In this document: positions 22,761 through 33,794 of the stretch, in pieces
Numbering within the stretch: position 1 is the stretch's first letter
Layout of the letters: the number at the start of each line of letters is the position of its first letter
From: Acanthosepion pharaonis
Taxonomy: Eukaryota > Mollusca > Cephalopoda > Sepiida > Sepiidae
Assembly: GCA_903632075.3 (NCBI GenBank)
Contig: CAHIKZ030005498.1
Span: 158,501 to 222,500 of the forward strand
Reading direction: 5' to 3'
DNA: 64,000 bases
Made by a program: the position numbers and the translations under genes
Notes under the pieces: generated by a model
The model's input: the letters and a program-made list of their open reading frames with translations, nothing else
Database searches by the model: none
Told to the model about the DNA's origin: nothing

Positions 22761-23509
22761 TACCACCAAAAAATTATTTCAATCTAAGAAATATTTCCTG
22801 GTTTTAAATAACTTTCAAATATTTGAAAAATCCTAGACATCTTGTCATTAAATAAAATAAATTGACAATTGAGTGAAGGAAAGCAAGAAGAAAGGACATT
22901 TAACTATAGGAAGATAGCATAGTTGTCAGCAAAAAAAATATGTTTTTCAGAAACTAAGAAAAGTAAAAAGAAACAGGAAAATATCGATAAAAATAAACAA
23001 TGCTGAACGTTTTTGTAATATTTAATGGTTTACGTGGGTCAACTGAAAAGTTCATAGGCTGACCAAGATACTCTCATACAAAAATACTCTCGCAATGTGA
23101 CCAAATGAGATTCATTGGTTCATGCATTAATTTTTACGGATTATCATCCCTTTGCAAGTTATTTAAAGCCAGGAATTTTTTTTTTTAGATTTTAAGATTT
23201 TTGGGGAGAAAACATTGGTTCAATGATACAAGTCTTACTATTTAACCTATAGCTGAGGGGAGAAAAGGCGGACTCATACCTAATCAGAATTTGAAGAACA
23301 AACAATAAATTCTGTGAATATAAATTTTATTTTATATTTCAATCAATATAAACCGATCCCTAACTTTGTAGCCAGGGTAGCTTGTATAAATTTATGTTCC
23401 AGATAATGCAAATAAATCTAAAAGAGATGGCTGAATTCATACCTTTCCCAAGTGTATCTCCGCTTCAGCGAATATCAGTCAGTTATGAGCCATGCGTGAT
23501 ACATGATTA

Positions 23510-23765
23510 GGCGATCATCTATCTTTCGATACATGACTAACGAAGCAGATTTTTTTCCCGCAGTAGGTTGCCATTTCTTTCTGCGGTAGACCAGTTGGCA
23601 TCCGGTCTGTCTTGCTATTTACCCATAGCTGGGGGGGGGAGAAGAGGATTAATACCTTTCCCAAGGGTATTGGCACGTAAGTGAATGTAATGGATTCGAC
23701 GGGAATTCGAACTCGGCTCCCCGATTCCTTAAACGGAGACGCTGTCCATTGCGCCACCGTACCTC
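23510..23765 (-). repeat. tRNA-derived SINE (well preserved)
   Basis: Minus strand: GGTGGCGCAATGGACAGCG (box A), GAGTTCGAATTCC (box B) some 40 bases later, CCATTACATTCACTTACG, CCTTGGGAAAGGTATTAATC and CAGCTATGGGTAAATAGCAAG. This is the main SINE of the window. Partial copies lie at 49260-49420, 51065-51165, 52785-52970, 53095-53260 and 56930-57100. Confidence 0.85.
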
Positions 23766-23769
23766 CTAA

Positions 23770-23975
23770 TTTACGTGTTTACGTGCATATAACGAACCAA
23801 AAGGGAACTGAAACTCGGCTCTGCGATTAACAATTTCGAGCCATTATCCTTTATGCCACCTTCACATCCAAGCTTACAATAGTATTAGCAAGCGGTTGGT
23901 TATCTAGTTACTGACCGGGTTCAACGTTGCTTAACTTCGGTTGTCTTATACAGACCGATCTTTGCAACATATTGT
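23770..23975 (-). repeat. Chimeric SINE: 5S-like head plus tRNA-like segment (copy 2)
   Basis: Minus strand from about 23965: GAAGTTAAGCAACGTTGAACC, GGTCAGTAAC, then the tRNA-like GGTGGCATAAAGGATAATGGC and GAGCCGAGTTTCAGTTCCC. Its downstream end abuts the SINE at 23510-23765 in the same orientation. Confidence 0.7.
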
Positions 23976-24179
23976 GACCGTAAACTGACCAAATGAGGTT
24001 TATTTTTCAACGCTCTTGTCAGTTGCCTGGAAAAAATAATGCAGTTGAAATTAATGCATGCAATACTTCATAGATTTAGCATCATCCTTTCGTCGTCAGC
24101 CCATGAACGTTACAGCCCAGCGATGTATATGGCAGTAGATACTGGATAACCTCCTAAAAAATCAAAAGGAGATTTGAAA

Positions 24180-24599
24180 TGATTGAGAAAGTTTTATTCT
24201 CTGTAGAAGACTTAGATAACCATGGCCGGAAGATGTGATAAAGTAGGATGTTTTACTAAAATGAAAAAAACACCAAAGAATTTGGGGACAGATAATACTG
24301 TTATAAACAATGAAAAGTTTTTTAAACTTCGAGAGGGCGCATTTCATTACCGCCGACTCAACACCAAAGACTCAAAATCGCCGACTCACCACCGGGCAAC
24401 AATGTTTCAGCAATTCATAGTCTGCTGAATGGTGTTTAATCATGAAACATTTCATCACATCGAAAATGTAAATTTATATACAAAGAGGAAAAGAAAAAAA
24501 ATGGACCCGAAATCCATTTATTTCTATTTGAGAAGTTTAGCCTTTACTCAGCGATCTCCAGCTAAATATTTACGGGAGTTTCATAGTTTTACCAAAAAA
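24180..24599. other. No recognised feature
   Basis: Two short open frames (24222-24428, 24429-24611) show no recognised motif and are not called as genes. Confidence 0.4.
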
Positions 24600-25575
24600 T
24601 ATTTAAATTGAAAATAAAACCAGGTACTAAAAAATGGTGCTCATTACATAACTTTTATCTGGTTTTAAAAAGTTTTGAAAATGATCCTTAATAAATTAAT
24701 TTTATTCGATTTTAAAAATTATCTTTTAAAAAATAATCCCAAATAAATTATTTTATTCGGTTTTTAGGAAATTATGTTTTAGAAATGATCCTTAATAAAT
24801 GACTTTTATTAGAATTTAAAAAGATGTTTTAAAATTCTTCCTTGATAAATTGCTTTTATTGAGTTTAAAAAAGTTATGTTTAAAAAATGACCCTTAATAT
24901 ATGACTTTTATCAGAATTTAAAAATATTTTTTTTTAAATTCTTCCTTAATAAATTACTTTTAATCAGTTTTACACAATTACGTCTTAAAAATGATCTTTA
25001 ATAAATTACTTTTATTCAGTTTTAAAAAGTTATGTTTCAAAAATAATGTTTAATAAATTATTTTTATCCGATTTAAAATGAACCTTAAAATTTTATTCGA
25101 TTTTAAAAAGTTATATTTAATTTTTTTCCTCAATAAATTACTCTTAATCAGTCTTGGAGAGGTATATATTAAAATGATTCTTAATAAATAACTTTTATTT
25201 GATTTTAAAAAGTTTTGATTTAAAAATTAGACTTAAATAATTACTTTTATTCGGTTCTAAAAAGTTCTTTTAAAAATGACTCTTAATAAATGACTTTTAT
25301 TAGATTTAAAATGTCATATTTAAAAAATTATCCTTAATAAATTAATTTTTTTCGGCTTTAAAAAGTTATATTTTAAAAAGAATTCTTAAATTATTTTTTT
25401 CCGATTTAAAGAGCTATGTTTCAAAAATGATTCTTAATAAATTTGTTTTATTTGATTTTAAAAAGTTATATTTTAAAATTATTCCTTGAGAAATTATTTA
25501 TAATTGGTCTTAGAGAGGTATATTTTAAAATGACACTTAATATATTACTTTTTATTTATTTTTAAAAAGTTAATG
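24600..25575. repeat. Diverged tandem array, about 51 bp unit, roughly 18 copies
   Basis: Units of the type AATGATCCTTAATAAATTAC then TTTTATTCGATTTTAAAAAGTTATGTTTTAAA recur every 47-53 bases. Units differ at many positions, so the array is old. Confidence 0.85.
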
Positions 25576-25744
25576 AAAAAACTTCATAGTTTGCATGTTG
25601 TGGAGTCAACGGAATTGTGTTGGCAGGGATGAGTCGTCCTAGACCCGTTAATCTTCTATGTCATATGTAATCACCCATAAGCCAGAGAATCTCGCCCAAT
25701 CTCCTCACAAATGTAAAAAAAAAACAAAAAAAAAACAGAGATGC

Positions 25745-26420
25745 GCTTTTTTTAACGAATGCTGAGAATAACATGGACTGAGCATATGAACAATGAGGAA
25801 GATTTAAGAAGAATACTAACTAAAAATGATATCCAGAAATTAAATTGCCCGGATACACATTGAGGAAAGAAGATGTTCTGAACTGTTCTTTCCTATGTAT
25901 CTCACTAGTCCACCGGCAGTCGTCTACTGAGAGCTGGCCTACCTTTAATGTTTGGGCATTCTAATAGAAGTAGATACAGTCAGCTATCGACCGGTTCATA
26001 CTCCTCTCCGGTTTTTATAAGAAGAATTGAAGTTCATAACTTGTTTCTTGTTTATAACTGGGTTTCCCGTCCTTTTTAAAATCTTCTCATTCTATTTTCC
26101 TCTCAGTAACCACTTGCTTCTTAGTGGCATTATCACCGTCCTTGAGATGAAATTATTAACAAAATATATAGTCTATGCCTCAGCTATGCTAATTAGGCGT
26201 TCATTTACATATCTCAACAGATATTTTGGAGAATATAACACTCACAAGACAAAATGAAGTAAATTGAAGCATAGAAAACAGTGAGTAACCTACTTAAAAA
26301 TGATTGTTTAAACGAATGGTAGAATATGGAGAAAACAAAAAAAAAGGAAGTTGACGAGAGCCATGATTGCCCACGTACTAAAAAGATATGAAATATGTAT
26401 AAAAAAAAGAATAGGTAAGG
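25745..26420 (+). pseudogene. LINE-B (RTE-like) remnants
   Basis: AACGAATGCTGAGAATAACATGGACTGAGC (the RMLRITWTE segment) at about 25756-25890, and AGAGCCATGATTGCCCACGT (the family's 3' end) at about 26357, separated by unrelated sequence. Confidence 0.5.
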
Positions 26421-26983
26421 AAATTCTATATCTGGGCTCCTTTCTCTATAGACCTATTAAAACTACTTCAAATATTTGTTCTATCCACATGGTAAGACCA
26501 CCCATCTTCAGCAGTACAATTTCAGTCTCGCACAATCTCACGATATCTCATACGAAGTGCCGATCTTTATCGGACCGTTTCCATTTGACTGGGTTTTATG
26601 ATCGACGCTCGGATTTTCTTGCCCCACGCATACAACAAACACAACAGTAATATAAATGTTCACCATGTTTCTGTTTTATTTCCTTTCATTCATTCTGTTT
26701 TTCTAAAAGCTTACCACTCTTCCCCACTTGCCACTTCCGGTTCTTCAGCTACACTTCCTTTTCCCATAAAAATATATCTTGGCACAGTTGATGCAAGACG
26801 ATATATCTGTGGTTATTTCGTATTAGGCTTCTTGATTTCTGGACGAGAATCACCAGGCCAATCAACCTTGTTTGTTTGTGATAAGCGATTAAAAGCAAAA
26901 CAGAAAAACTACTAACTTTGAATCATTTCCAATTTACCTTATCAGCTAAAAGTAAGTATAATTGCGCTTATATTTGAATTGTA

Positions 26984-27024
<41 letters not shown>
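26984..27024. repeat. (TATC)n microsatellite
   Basis: About ten perfect tetranucleotide units. Confidence 0.97.
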
Positions 27025-27025
<1 letters not shown>

Positions 27026-27119
27026 ACTACTTAATTGAACGAATGAATGAGAAATATTATAGGGGTTTTCGACATATGCATTCATTTATAACTAAACGTT
27101 CATAAAATGTGTGTACAAG

Positions 27120-27690
27120 TTTAAATACTTTCGTCATTGCATTGAATACTGCTGCCATATATAGTCTGGTGCCCCCAATGTTCAACTTGGGGATCTTGAT
27201 AAAATCTAAAGACGGATATGCAATGCGATAGGTCCTAACCTGGCACCTCGACTCCAGTTACTTTCTCTTACGTGATGCGGCTTCCATATGTCTTTTCTAC
27301 AAATATTTTCATGTCAACTGCTCCGACAATCTACTTTCACTGGTTCCCAAATTGCATGAATTTAAGCGTGCTACTAGGTTGGCATCTCGGTCCCACCCTT
27401 TCACTGTCGAAACAGTTAAATGTAACCGCCTCTTCTACTCAAACAGTTTCTCCCCTCGCACTTCCCGACAGTGGGGCTCCTTTCCTCTTACTTGCTTCAC
27501 TAATAACTATAATCTTCAAAAAGTTAAATGTAATGTCAATCGATATCTTATAATGCCTTGTCTTGATCCCTGCACTTTAATTTTTACTTTCCTCAAACAC
27601 CACTTTACTCTTAGATTCACTCTCTGTAACCGCTTGCATCCTAGTGGCAGTCTCGGCTTGCTTGGGGTGAAATGCTTAAAAAAATAATAA
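27120..27690 (+). pseudogene. LINE-A reverse transcriptase C-terminus and 3' end
   Basis: Starts with the frameshifted CIEYCCHI-IWSGAP equivalent, then CLFYKYFHVNCSD, HEFKRATRLASRSHPFTVET, KCNRLFYSNS, KCNVNRYL. It ends with the shared GGGGTGAAATGCTTAAAAAAA at about 27680. Several frameshifts. Closely related to 30005-30780 (-). It is followed directly by LINE-B sequence. Confidence 0.85.
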
Positions 27691-27699
27691 ATATCCTTA

Positions 27700-28545
27700 A
27701 AGGTGAAGAAAAGACTTGAAGCAACAGAAATGTGATTCTACAGAAGGATGCTAAGGATACAATGGACTGAACATGTGAGCAACGACGAAGTTTTAGAGAA
27801 AATGGAAACAAAAAGGAAACTTATACTTAACATCAGGAAGAGACAGTTGAAATTTCTACAGAAGGATGCTGAGGATACCATGGACCGAATATGTGAGCAA
27901 CGACGAAGTTTTAGAGAAAATGGAAACAAAAAGGAAACTTATACTTAACATCAGGAAGAGACAGTTGACATTTCTACAGAAGGATGCTGAGGATGCCATG
28001 GACTGAATATGTGAGCAACGACGAAGTTTTAGAGAAAATGGAAACAAAAAGGAAACTTATACTTAACATCAGGAAGAGACTGCTGAAATTTCTACAGAAG
28101 GATGCTGAGGATACCATGGACCGAATATGGGAGCAACGACGAGGTTTTAGAGAAAATGGAAACAAAAAGGAAACTTATACTTAACATCAGGAAGAGACTG
28201 CTGAAATTTCTACAGAAGGATGCTGAGGATACCATGGACCGAATATGTGAGCAACGACAAAGTTTTAGAGAAAATGGAAACAAAAAGGAAACTTATACTT
28301 AACATCAGGAAGAGACAGTTGAAATTTCTGGTGCATGAAGAAGAGTGTGTGTAAAATCCGATATTCACAGACCAGATTGTAGGCTAGTTGGAGAGAGGAA
28401 AACAATGCATCCTACTTGATGAGCTTGAGTAAATGAATGTTAGAACGGGATTTGGGACAAATGACAAAACTTAAGAGCTACAATTAGAAGATATAGAGGG
28501 CCATCATCACCTACGTACTGATGGAACACGGCACATAAAAGAATA
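27700..28545 (+). pseudogene. LINE-B (RTE-like) fragment with five 118 bp tandem units
   Basis: The segment encoding FYRRMLRIPWTEYVSNDEVL / EKMETKRKLILNIRKRQLKF is repeated five times. Starts are spaced exactly 118 bp (27731, 27849, 27967, 28085, 28203) and identity is very high. Since 118 is not a multiple of 3, the frame shifts in each unit. After the last unit the normal downstream sequence resumes (VHEEECV-type, then the 3' end CATCACCTACGTACTGATGG...CACATAAAAGA at 28545). TTTCT is shared at the unit junction. Confidence 0.9.
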
Positions 28546-28865
28546 GTTTTCTAACGGCACACGATGTAATTAATCCTTTACACAAGAATAAGAAAAAATA
28601 ATTTTATAAATGCTAACTTTTCTTGATTCAAACTTGGTCTGCTAGAATATTGTTTAACGTTGGAAAAATTGACTTACATTTGCAAAAAAAAGAAAAAAAA
28701 TGAAATCGCAAAAGACTATCACGTCTATACACCCCCCCAAAAAACAGTACCTTGTCCATTGACAAAAGCTACAAGTGGCGCCAGGGGTGGCAATAGCGCC
28801 TTAGCCACCAAAGCAGCGTTACCTCCCTTGGTATAGCACGTGCTTTTACACGTTATATGTAGAAA

Positions 28866-29033
28866 ATTGACAGAACTTGTTTCTCGAAACTTCTTCATCC
28901 AATTAGATATGAAATTCCTGTCTGGGGCTTCTTTATTGTAATGAGTTCTAAAAAGATTTTTCGAAATCACTGACAGATTTAAGGTCAGCCAAAAGGAAAG
29001 AACGCGGTTTAATTTTTCTTCGAGTGAAACCAT
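28866..29033 (-). pseudogene. DUF4817-type transposase N-terminus (fragment)
   Basis: The frame reads MVSLEEKLNRVL, then LFRTHYNKEAPDRNFISNW and MKKFRETSSV. This fits the N-terminal helix-turn-helix of mariner-like transposases (FRxxYNKEAPDRxxIxxWxKKFxETGSV). The downstream residues lose similarity and no DDD/E motif follows. Confidence 0.65.
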
Positions 29034-29199
29034 GGTCAGTAACACTTCCGAAAGAAAAAGAATTTTCCAGGAAAACCTGAAGGTTGATATGCAAATTCTG
29101 CTTAAGTATTTGTTTCATTTTATTTATTATTTGCGTAATAATTATTTATTTTATTTTTTATTTCAATATATAATACATTTTATTTTAATACATAGTACC

Positions 29200-29990
29200 A
29201 CAGCCGGTGCAAGGGTCCCGTATACCTCCTCCTAATCTATGATACGACTTCCGCTCTACTATATCTAAACTTTGTTAAGCTAGTATTCATATAAAATGCA
29301 AATCTTACTGTAACCTAATTATGTACAATGATATACATATAAGTGAACAATTCAACAAGAAAATTTGAAAATAAATACAATGTGTCTAAATACAAATTAG
29401 ACATGTCATCAGAGTTTGCGGCATATTTAACATCAACTTGATATCCTTTTTGCTAAAAAGTTGAATAGATTTAACACTTTCAACATTATGGATAAAACAT
29501 TGTAAAATGTATTTTCGACATTTAGCATTAGCAAAGAGATATTTAAAAAAATATCCCAGAATAATGTAAAAATACGCGAAAATTATCCCAGAATGGTGAA
29601 AAATACGCGAAAATTATCCCAGAATAATATAAAAATCCGCGAAAATTATTCATCCTTTTTTAGTTGTAATTAGTTTAATTTGTAATGTATATAAAAGTAG
29701 GTAGAAAAAAAAATCAAATGTTGATAAGATAGCAATGGTCCCAAAGCACTGCCCGAGATCCCCAATCAGGCTTGCTCACCCGTTCAGGTCTTCGGTGGAA
29801 GCACGCGCCGGTCCCGTATAATACATTTTAATACATAATTTTTACTGGTTAATTAATTATATGTATAGCTCCGAAAACAAAATGAGAAATGAAAAGCCGA
29901 GCAGGATTTATCATCGGTGGACGCAATCTTAAGGATATAAGATTACTCAGATGAGAATATTGATAACAGATACAGAAGGAAACTGCAGAC
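29200..29990. repeat. AT-rich sequence with three ~31 bp tandem units and a duplicated edge
   Basis: ATCCCAGAAT-ATG-AAAATACGCGAAAATT repeats three times at about 29555-29645. GCCGGT...GTCCCGTATA occurs at both 29202 and 29808. No coding signal. Confidence 0.6.
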
Positions 29991-30004
29991 TCTCCTAGAC
30001 AAGG

Positions 30005-30780
30005 TTTTTTTTAAGTATTTCACCCCAAGTAAGGCAGGAGAGCCACTAGTACAGAAAGAGCTACAGAGAGTGTAAGTGAAAAGACTGGGTTTACTTGGTG
30101 ATGAAAGGATAAAAAGAAGAACGGAGAAAAATAAAAAGAAGAACTGGAATCAAGTCAACAGAAGATGTCGATTGACATTACATTTAATTTTTTGAAGATT
30201 ATAGCAAGTAAGAGGAAGGGAGTTACACTGTCGGGAAGTGCGGGAGAAGATTCTGTTGGTGTAGAAGAGGTGGTTACATTTAACTGCTTCGACAGTAAAA
30301 TGGTGGGACCGATATGCCAACCTAGTAGCACGATTAAATTCATGTCGTCGGGACACCAGAGAAAATACGCGTCAGAGCAGTTGCTATCAAAATATTTATA
30401 GAAAAGGCAGAGGGAAGCCACATTTCGTCGGTGAGGAAGTGATTGGTCCTGACTTGAGATCTCATGTCAGGACCGATCACATTTCATATCCGTCTTTGGA
30501 TGTTGTCGAGAACGTCAAACAGCGCGGCCACCAAACCATATATGGTAACTGTATCCAATGCAAGGACGAATGGTAGATTTGAAGGATGGACTCAGGCGAG
30601 AAAAATCTTCTGGCGCGGCAGAGTGAACCAACTCTTCTTGCGGTAGATGAAGCTATTGATTCAATGTACTTGCTCTACCTCAGCTCAGTGGAAAACGTGA
30701 GGCCATGAAGCCGCAGCATGGTGCTCTCGGGAAGTTGAGCATCAGCCATGCTGATAGGTGTCAGGACGAATTTATTTTAT
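30005..30780 (-). pseudogene. LINE-A reverse transcriptase C-terminus and 3' end
   Basis: Minus strand: MADAQLPESTMLRLHGLTFS, KYIESIASSTARRVGSLCRA, RFFSPESILQIYHSSL, then after frameshifts CLFYKYFDSNCSD, RRHEFNRATRLAYRSHHF, KCNVNRHLLL. It ends with the shared 3' tail at about 30005. It reaches further 5' than the other copies and covers the thumb-like region after the catalytic palm. Frameshifts make it non-functional. Confidence 0.85.
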
Positions 30781-30789
30781 ACAGAAATG

Positions 30790-31236
30790 GTCGATTTAGT
30801 TATATACAGAAATTTACATTTATCAAATAATATTGAAACAAAAAAAGATGTATACATTTACTGTGGAGAGATTGTAAATAACATTTTCAGTTTAAAATAC
30901 TAATGATTACGATATGTTTGGAAAATTTAAAGGTGCAATTTCTCAGTACTGTCATTCATAGGAAGAACAGAAAAATACGACCCGGGAAACAAATCTAAAT
31001 AAATTTTTCATAAAAAATCAGATTAATAAACATTAATTCATAAGATTTTTATTGTATATTTTTATATGTAGCTATATTTTGATTAAAGTGTATGCAAATG
31101 ATAAATTTATTGTGAATTACACTAAAATTTGAGCTACAAATGACATAATCTCTTTTAAGTTATTATATTGGCTTAATGCGTTTTCTATCAGTGTGCATCT
31201 TTTACTGGACACATTAAAAGCACTAATCGTGGGATT

Positions 31237-31238
<2 letters not shown>
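30790..31238. other. No recognised feature
   Basis: AT-rich sequence without repeat match inside the window. Confidence 0.5.
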
Positions 31239-31274
<36 letters not shown>

Positions 31275-31277
<3 letters not shown>

Positions 31278-31395
31278 ATCCACAGACAGTTTCGCTGTAT
31301 CACATGTGTGGCTAGACGTCCGGTTGCCTCTGGCTAGGATCGAAACCCGACTGAATTTGCCTCAGTTGGGAATTCTACCACTAAGCCGATGAAGG
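31275..31395 (-). repeat. tRNA-hammerhead composite SINE (copy 1, damaged ribozyme)
   Basis: Minus strand: a tRNA-like head GGCTTAGTGGTAGAATTCCC with box B GGGTTTCGATCC, then a hammerhead-like segment at 31280-31311. The CUGAUGA-stem II part is shortened in the hammerhead, but CAGCGAAAC, UGUC and the UGUGG arm are kept. The element ends at the (TA)n tract 31239-31274. Confidence 0.7.
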
Positions 31396-31570
31396 AATGA
31401 AGGTGAATTTAAGCGTATTTATTTTTAGATAAACATACAGTGACTGAGAGAACTCGATTCGATTTACCGAAGTGTCTTGCATTATTAGCCGTAATAGTCA
31501 CTGTTTGCAAACCCAGAGTTCCTCCCCCAGAGAGCTCAACTGAAACAAACTTTTCAGGAGCATATATATT

Positions 31571-31690
31571 GTCATCCACAGACAGACTGTTTCGCTGTAT
31601 CACAGCTCATCATTGTGGCTAGACGTTTCTAGGTAGGATTGAAACCCAACTGAATTGAAGTCAGTAAGGGATTCCACCACTAAGCCGTTC
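31571..31690 (-). repeat. tRNA-hammerhead composite SINE (copy 2)
   Basis: Minus strand: a tRNA-like head (31690-31622) with CGGCTTAGTGGTGGAATCCC (box A region) and GGGTTTCAATCC (box B). The hammerhead at 31576-31618 follows at once. Copy 1 lies 180 bp away in the same orientation with the same order of parts, so the arrangement is that of one element family, not chance adjacency. Confidence 0.75.
31576..31618 (-). ncRNA. Type I hammerhead ribozyme motif, near-complete
   Basis: Minus strand in order: stem I CCACA, AUGAUGA (C3 replaced by A), stem II GCUG / CAGC with loop UGAUA, GAAA, stem III CAG / CUG with a one-base loop (or C/G with a longer loop), cleavage triplet GUC, stem I UGUGG. Stem I pairs 5 of 5. 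The C3 change should reduce or abolish cleavage of this copy, but the fold is otherwise textbook. Confidence 0.75.
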
Positions 31691-31699
31691 AATGTCGAA

Positions 31700-33010
31700 C
31701 ATGGTCAAATGTGTCTTTTATTTTGTTTTTCTTTTCTGAAATCGCAGTTTTCTCTTGCGTATTATTATTATTTAATTGAAACTATTCATATGGCGTAATT
31801 TAATAGCGAGGAATAAACTATAATTTTTCTGGATTCCGGATTGAAATCCAGTACCAATAAATAACAAACACTAGGAATGAATATATGAAAATAATGTATT
31901 AACGTAATAATACAAACTGGTAAAGCAGGTTAAGTAGTTCCAGGAATACGTGTCAGTAGCAAAATGTATATACAGTCTTTGGTATTGAAGTATCGCTGTA
32001 TGACTTCTTACTGAGTCTACGTGCACGCTCACTGTGACTTCTACAACACTGTTACCTCACCCCTCACTCTTCCGGTTGCCTACAACCTTTTACTCTGGAC
32101 TCGACTCTTCGGTCTTGCTCTGTCTTACTCTCGTCTTACTCTTGCAGTAGAATAAGTATAAACTGGGTGAGTCCATTTGTATAAAAAGGGGGTGACCCCT
32201 CAACAATAATAAATAAACATGTCTTCTCTCATTTCTGTATATCGAGAAATGACATTGTTTTAATTCCATCTCTCATAAACAATGCTAATTTTTGAAGGGT
32301 CTCTCTTCAGTACACAATCCCAGATTTTTTTTCAGCCATATTTTGATTGCTTCTGTTTCAGGAATGAGAATATACCATTATTTACACTAGTCACATACAA
32401 ACTATTTATTTACAGCAAGGTTCAACCTGTACAAGGCCCAGCGGCCACTTGAGGTAGACGCTTACATTAAGAAGTAATTTATAAAAATAGGAATGCAAGA
32501 AAAATGTTACCCTAGACTTGACCAGTTTAAGATCGTAGTGTATTTTAATCGTGTCCTTGATAGAAATTAAATTAATGTTAGTAAACTATAACTCTGGAGA
32601 ATTTGCTTAGTTTTCGGCGGTAAAGGTCATGAGATTCGCTTTTAGAAGGGCAGGTTCGGAGGGTGGGAATAATTGCCAGGGGTGGGGGAGAATACAAGTC
32701 GGATTAAAAGAGGCTTAATTCGAGATCATCTCCTGCTTAACCACCGTAATTCAGACACTGTCTTTACAAAATCCGCAGGTTATCTCAGTCAATTGAACAA
32801 GATTTAAAAGTACTCTACATATCTACTAAACAAAAACTGTTTTTTTTTTGTTTTTTAATAACGTTCTTCTGATACAATGTGCTGCATCCTTTCAGGATAA
32901 CGGCTCTTCACAATTTCCCATCAGTGGTGTCTCTTCGCATTTATACTCTCTTTGCAAATTAATCGCCTCCCCCGGTTCCGCCATTCATTCACATAATCTC
33001 ATCAGTTAAA
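31700..33010. other. No recognised feature
   Basis: Contains TATA-like GTATAAAAAGG (about 32200) preceded by a pyrimidine-rich stretch, but no linked coding sequence. Otherwise unannotated. Confidence 0.4.
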
Positions 33011-33011
33011 T

Positions 33012-33255
33012 CAGTCGTTGCCTTTTCTCAATCTCTCATACAACTACCATAGTTAAGCAACGTCGAAACTGGTCAGTACCTAAAAGGGTGACCGCTCGTG
33101 AATATCATAGGCTGTACGCTTGTATGTACAAGTGATGTAGTGGATAACGGCCCGGAATAGGAAATCGGGGATCCGAGTTCTAATCGCAGTCGGATTCGTT
33201 TGAAAATTCATCTCTCCCAAGCTATGGGTTAAATAGTACTGCTTCTATCAATAAG
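33012..33255 (+). repeat. Chimeric SINE: 5S-like head plus tRNA-like segment (copy 3, best preserved)
   Basis: TAGTTAAGCAACGTCGAAAC, TGGTCAGTACCTA, GGGTGACCGCTCGTGAATA and GGCTGTA follow 5S rRNA order closely. Then comes GATGTAGTGGATAACGGCC (box A-like), GATCCGAGTTCTAATCGC (box B-like) and the SINE tail AAGCTATGGGTTAAATAG. Confidence 0.75.
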
Positions 33256-33294
33256 TCGATAAGGCGCACAAAAAACAAATCAGTCAATCAAATA

Positions 33295-33615
33295 TAACCC
33301 AGAATATTCCCAGTGAGGTTTAAGTCTTCCAAGCCATCCTTCTTTATGTGTGCAAGGAATTTCAGCTGTCTTTTCAAGCCATGCCTCTTTATGTGTTCAA
33401 GGAATTTTAGCTGTATTTTCCTGGGTATTTTGAATGCGATCTTTTTTTAGTTGTCGTGTTTCAAAGATTTCTTCGTTGCGTACCCGCTCCATCCATGGAA
33501 TTCTCAGTATCCTTCTGTAGAACAACATTTCTGCTACCTGTAGTTTTCTTCTCATCCGTATGGAGATTGGCCAACATTCACTGCCATACAAGAGAATGGG
33601 CATCACATAACTATC
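33295..33615 (-). pseudogene. LINE-B (RTE-like) C-terminal fragment
   Basis: Minus strand reads MMPILLYGSECWPISIRMRR, LQVAEMLFYRRILRIPWMER, NEEIFETRQLKKDR, then KIPxHIKRHGLKRQLK-type sequence in another frame. It has the same signature as the other LINE-B copies. Confidence 0.85.
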
Positions 33616-33794
33616 TATTATTATTTTTTTTTTTTATTCCTAACAATTTTTTTCTGTTTTATTTCTAACGATTTTTTTCTGTTTTTTTTTTTTTTTTCTT
33701 GCTTAGATTCAGGAATATTCTAGTCCAACGCATGCTCTGATCGCTGGGTCGGATTTTTCACTCTTTTATCGACTGTGCCATGCGTCCTAAACGA

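Noticed and set aside
24060..24120. Hammerhead at GGCTGACGACGAAAGG (minus strand)
   Set aside because: CUGACGA is followed at once by CGAAAG with no stem II.
27731..28320. CRISPR-like array because of regular 118 bp repeats
   Set aside because: Whole units repeat without variable spacers, and the unit encodes LINE protein sequence.
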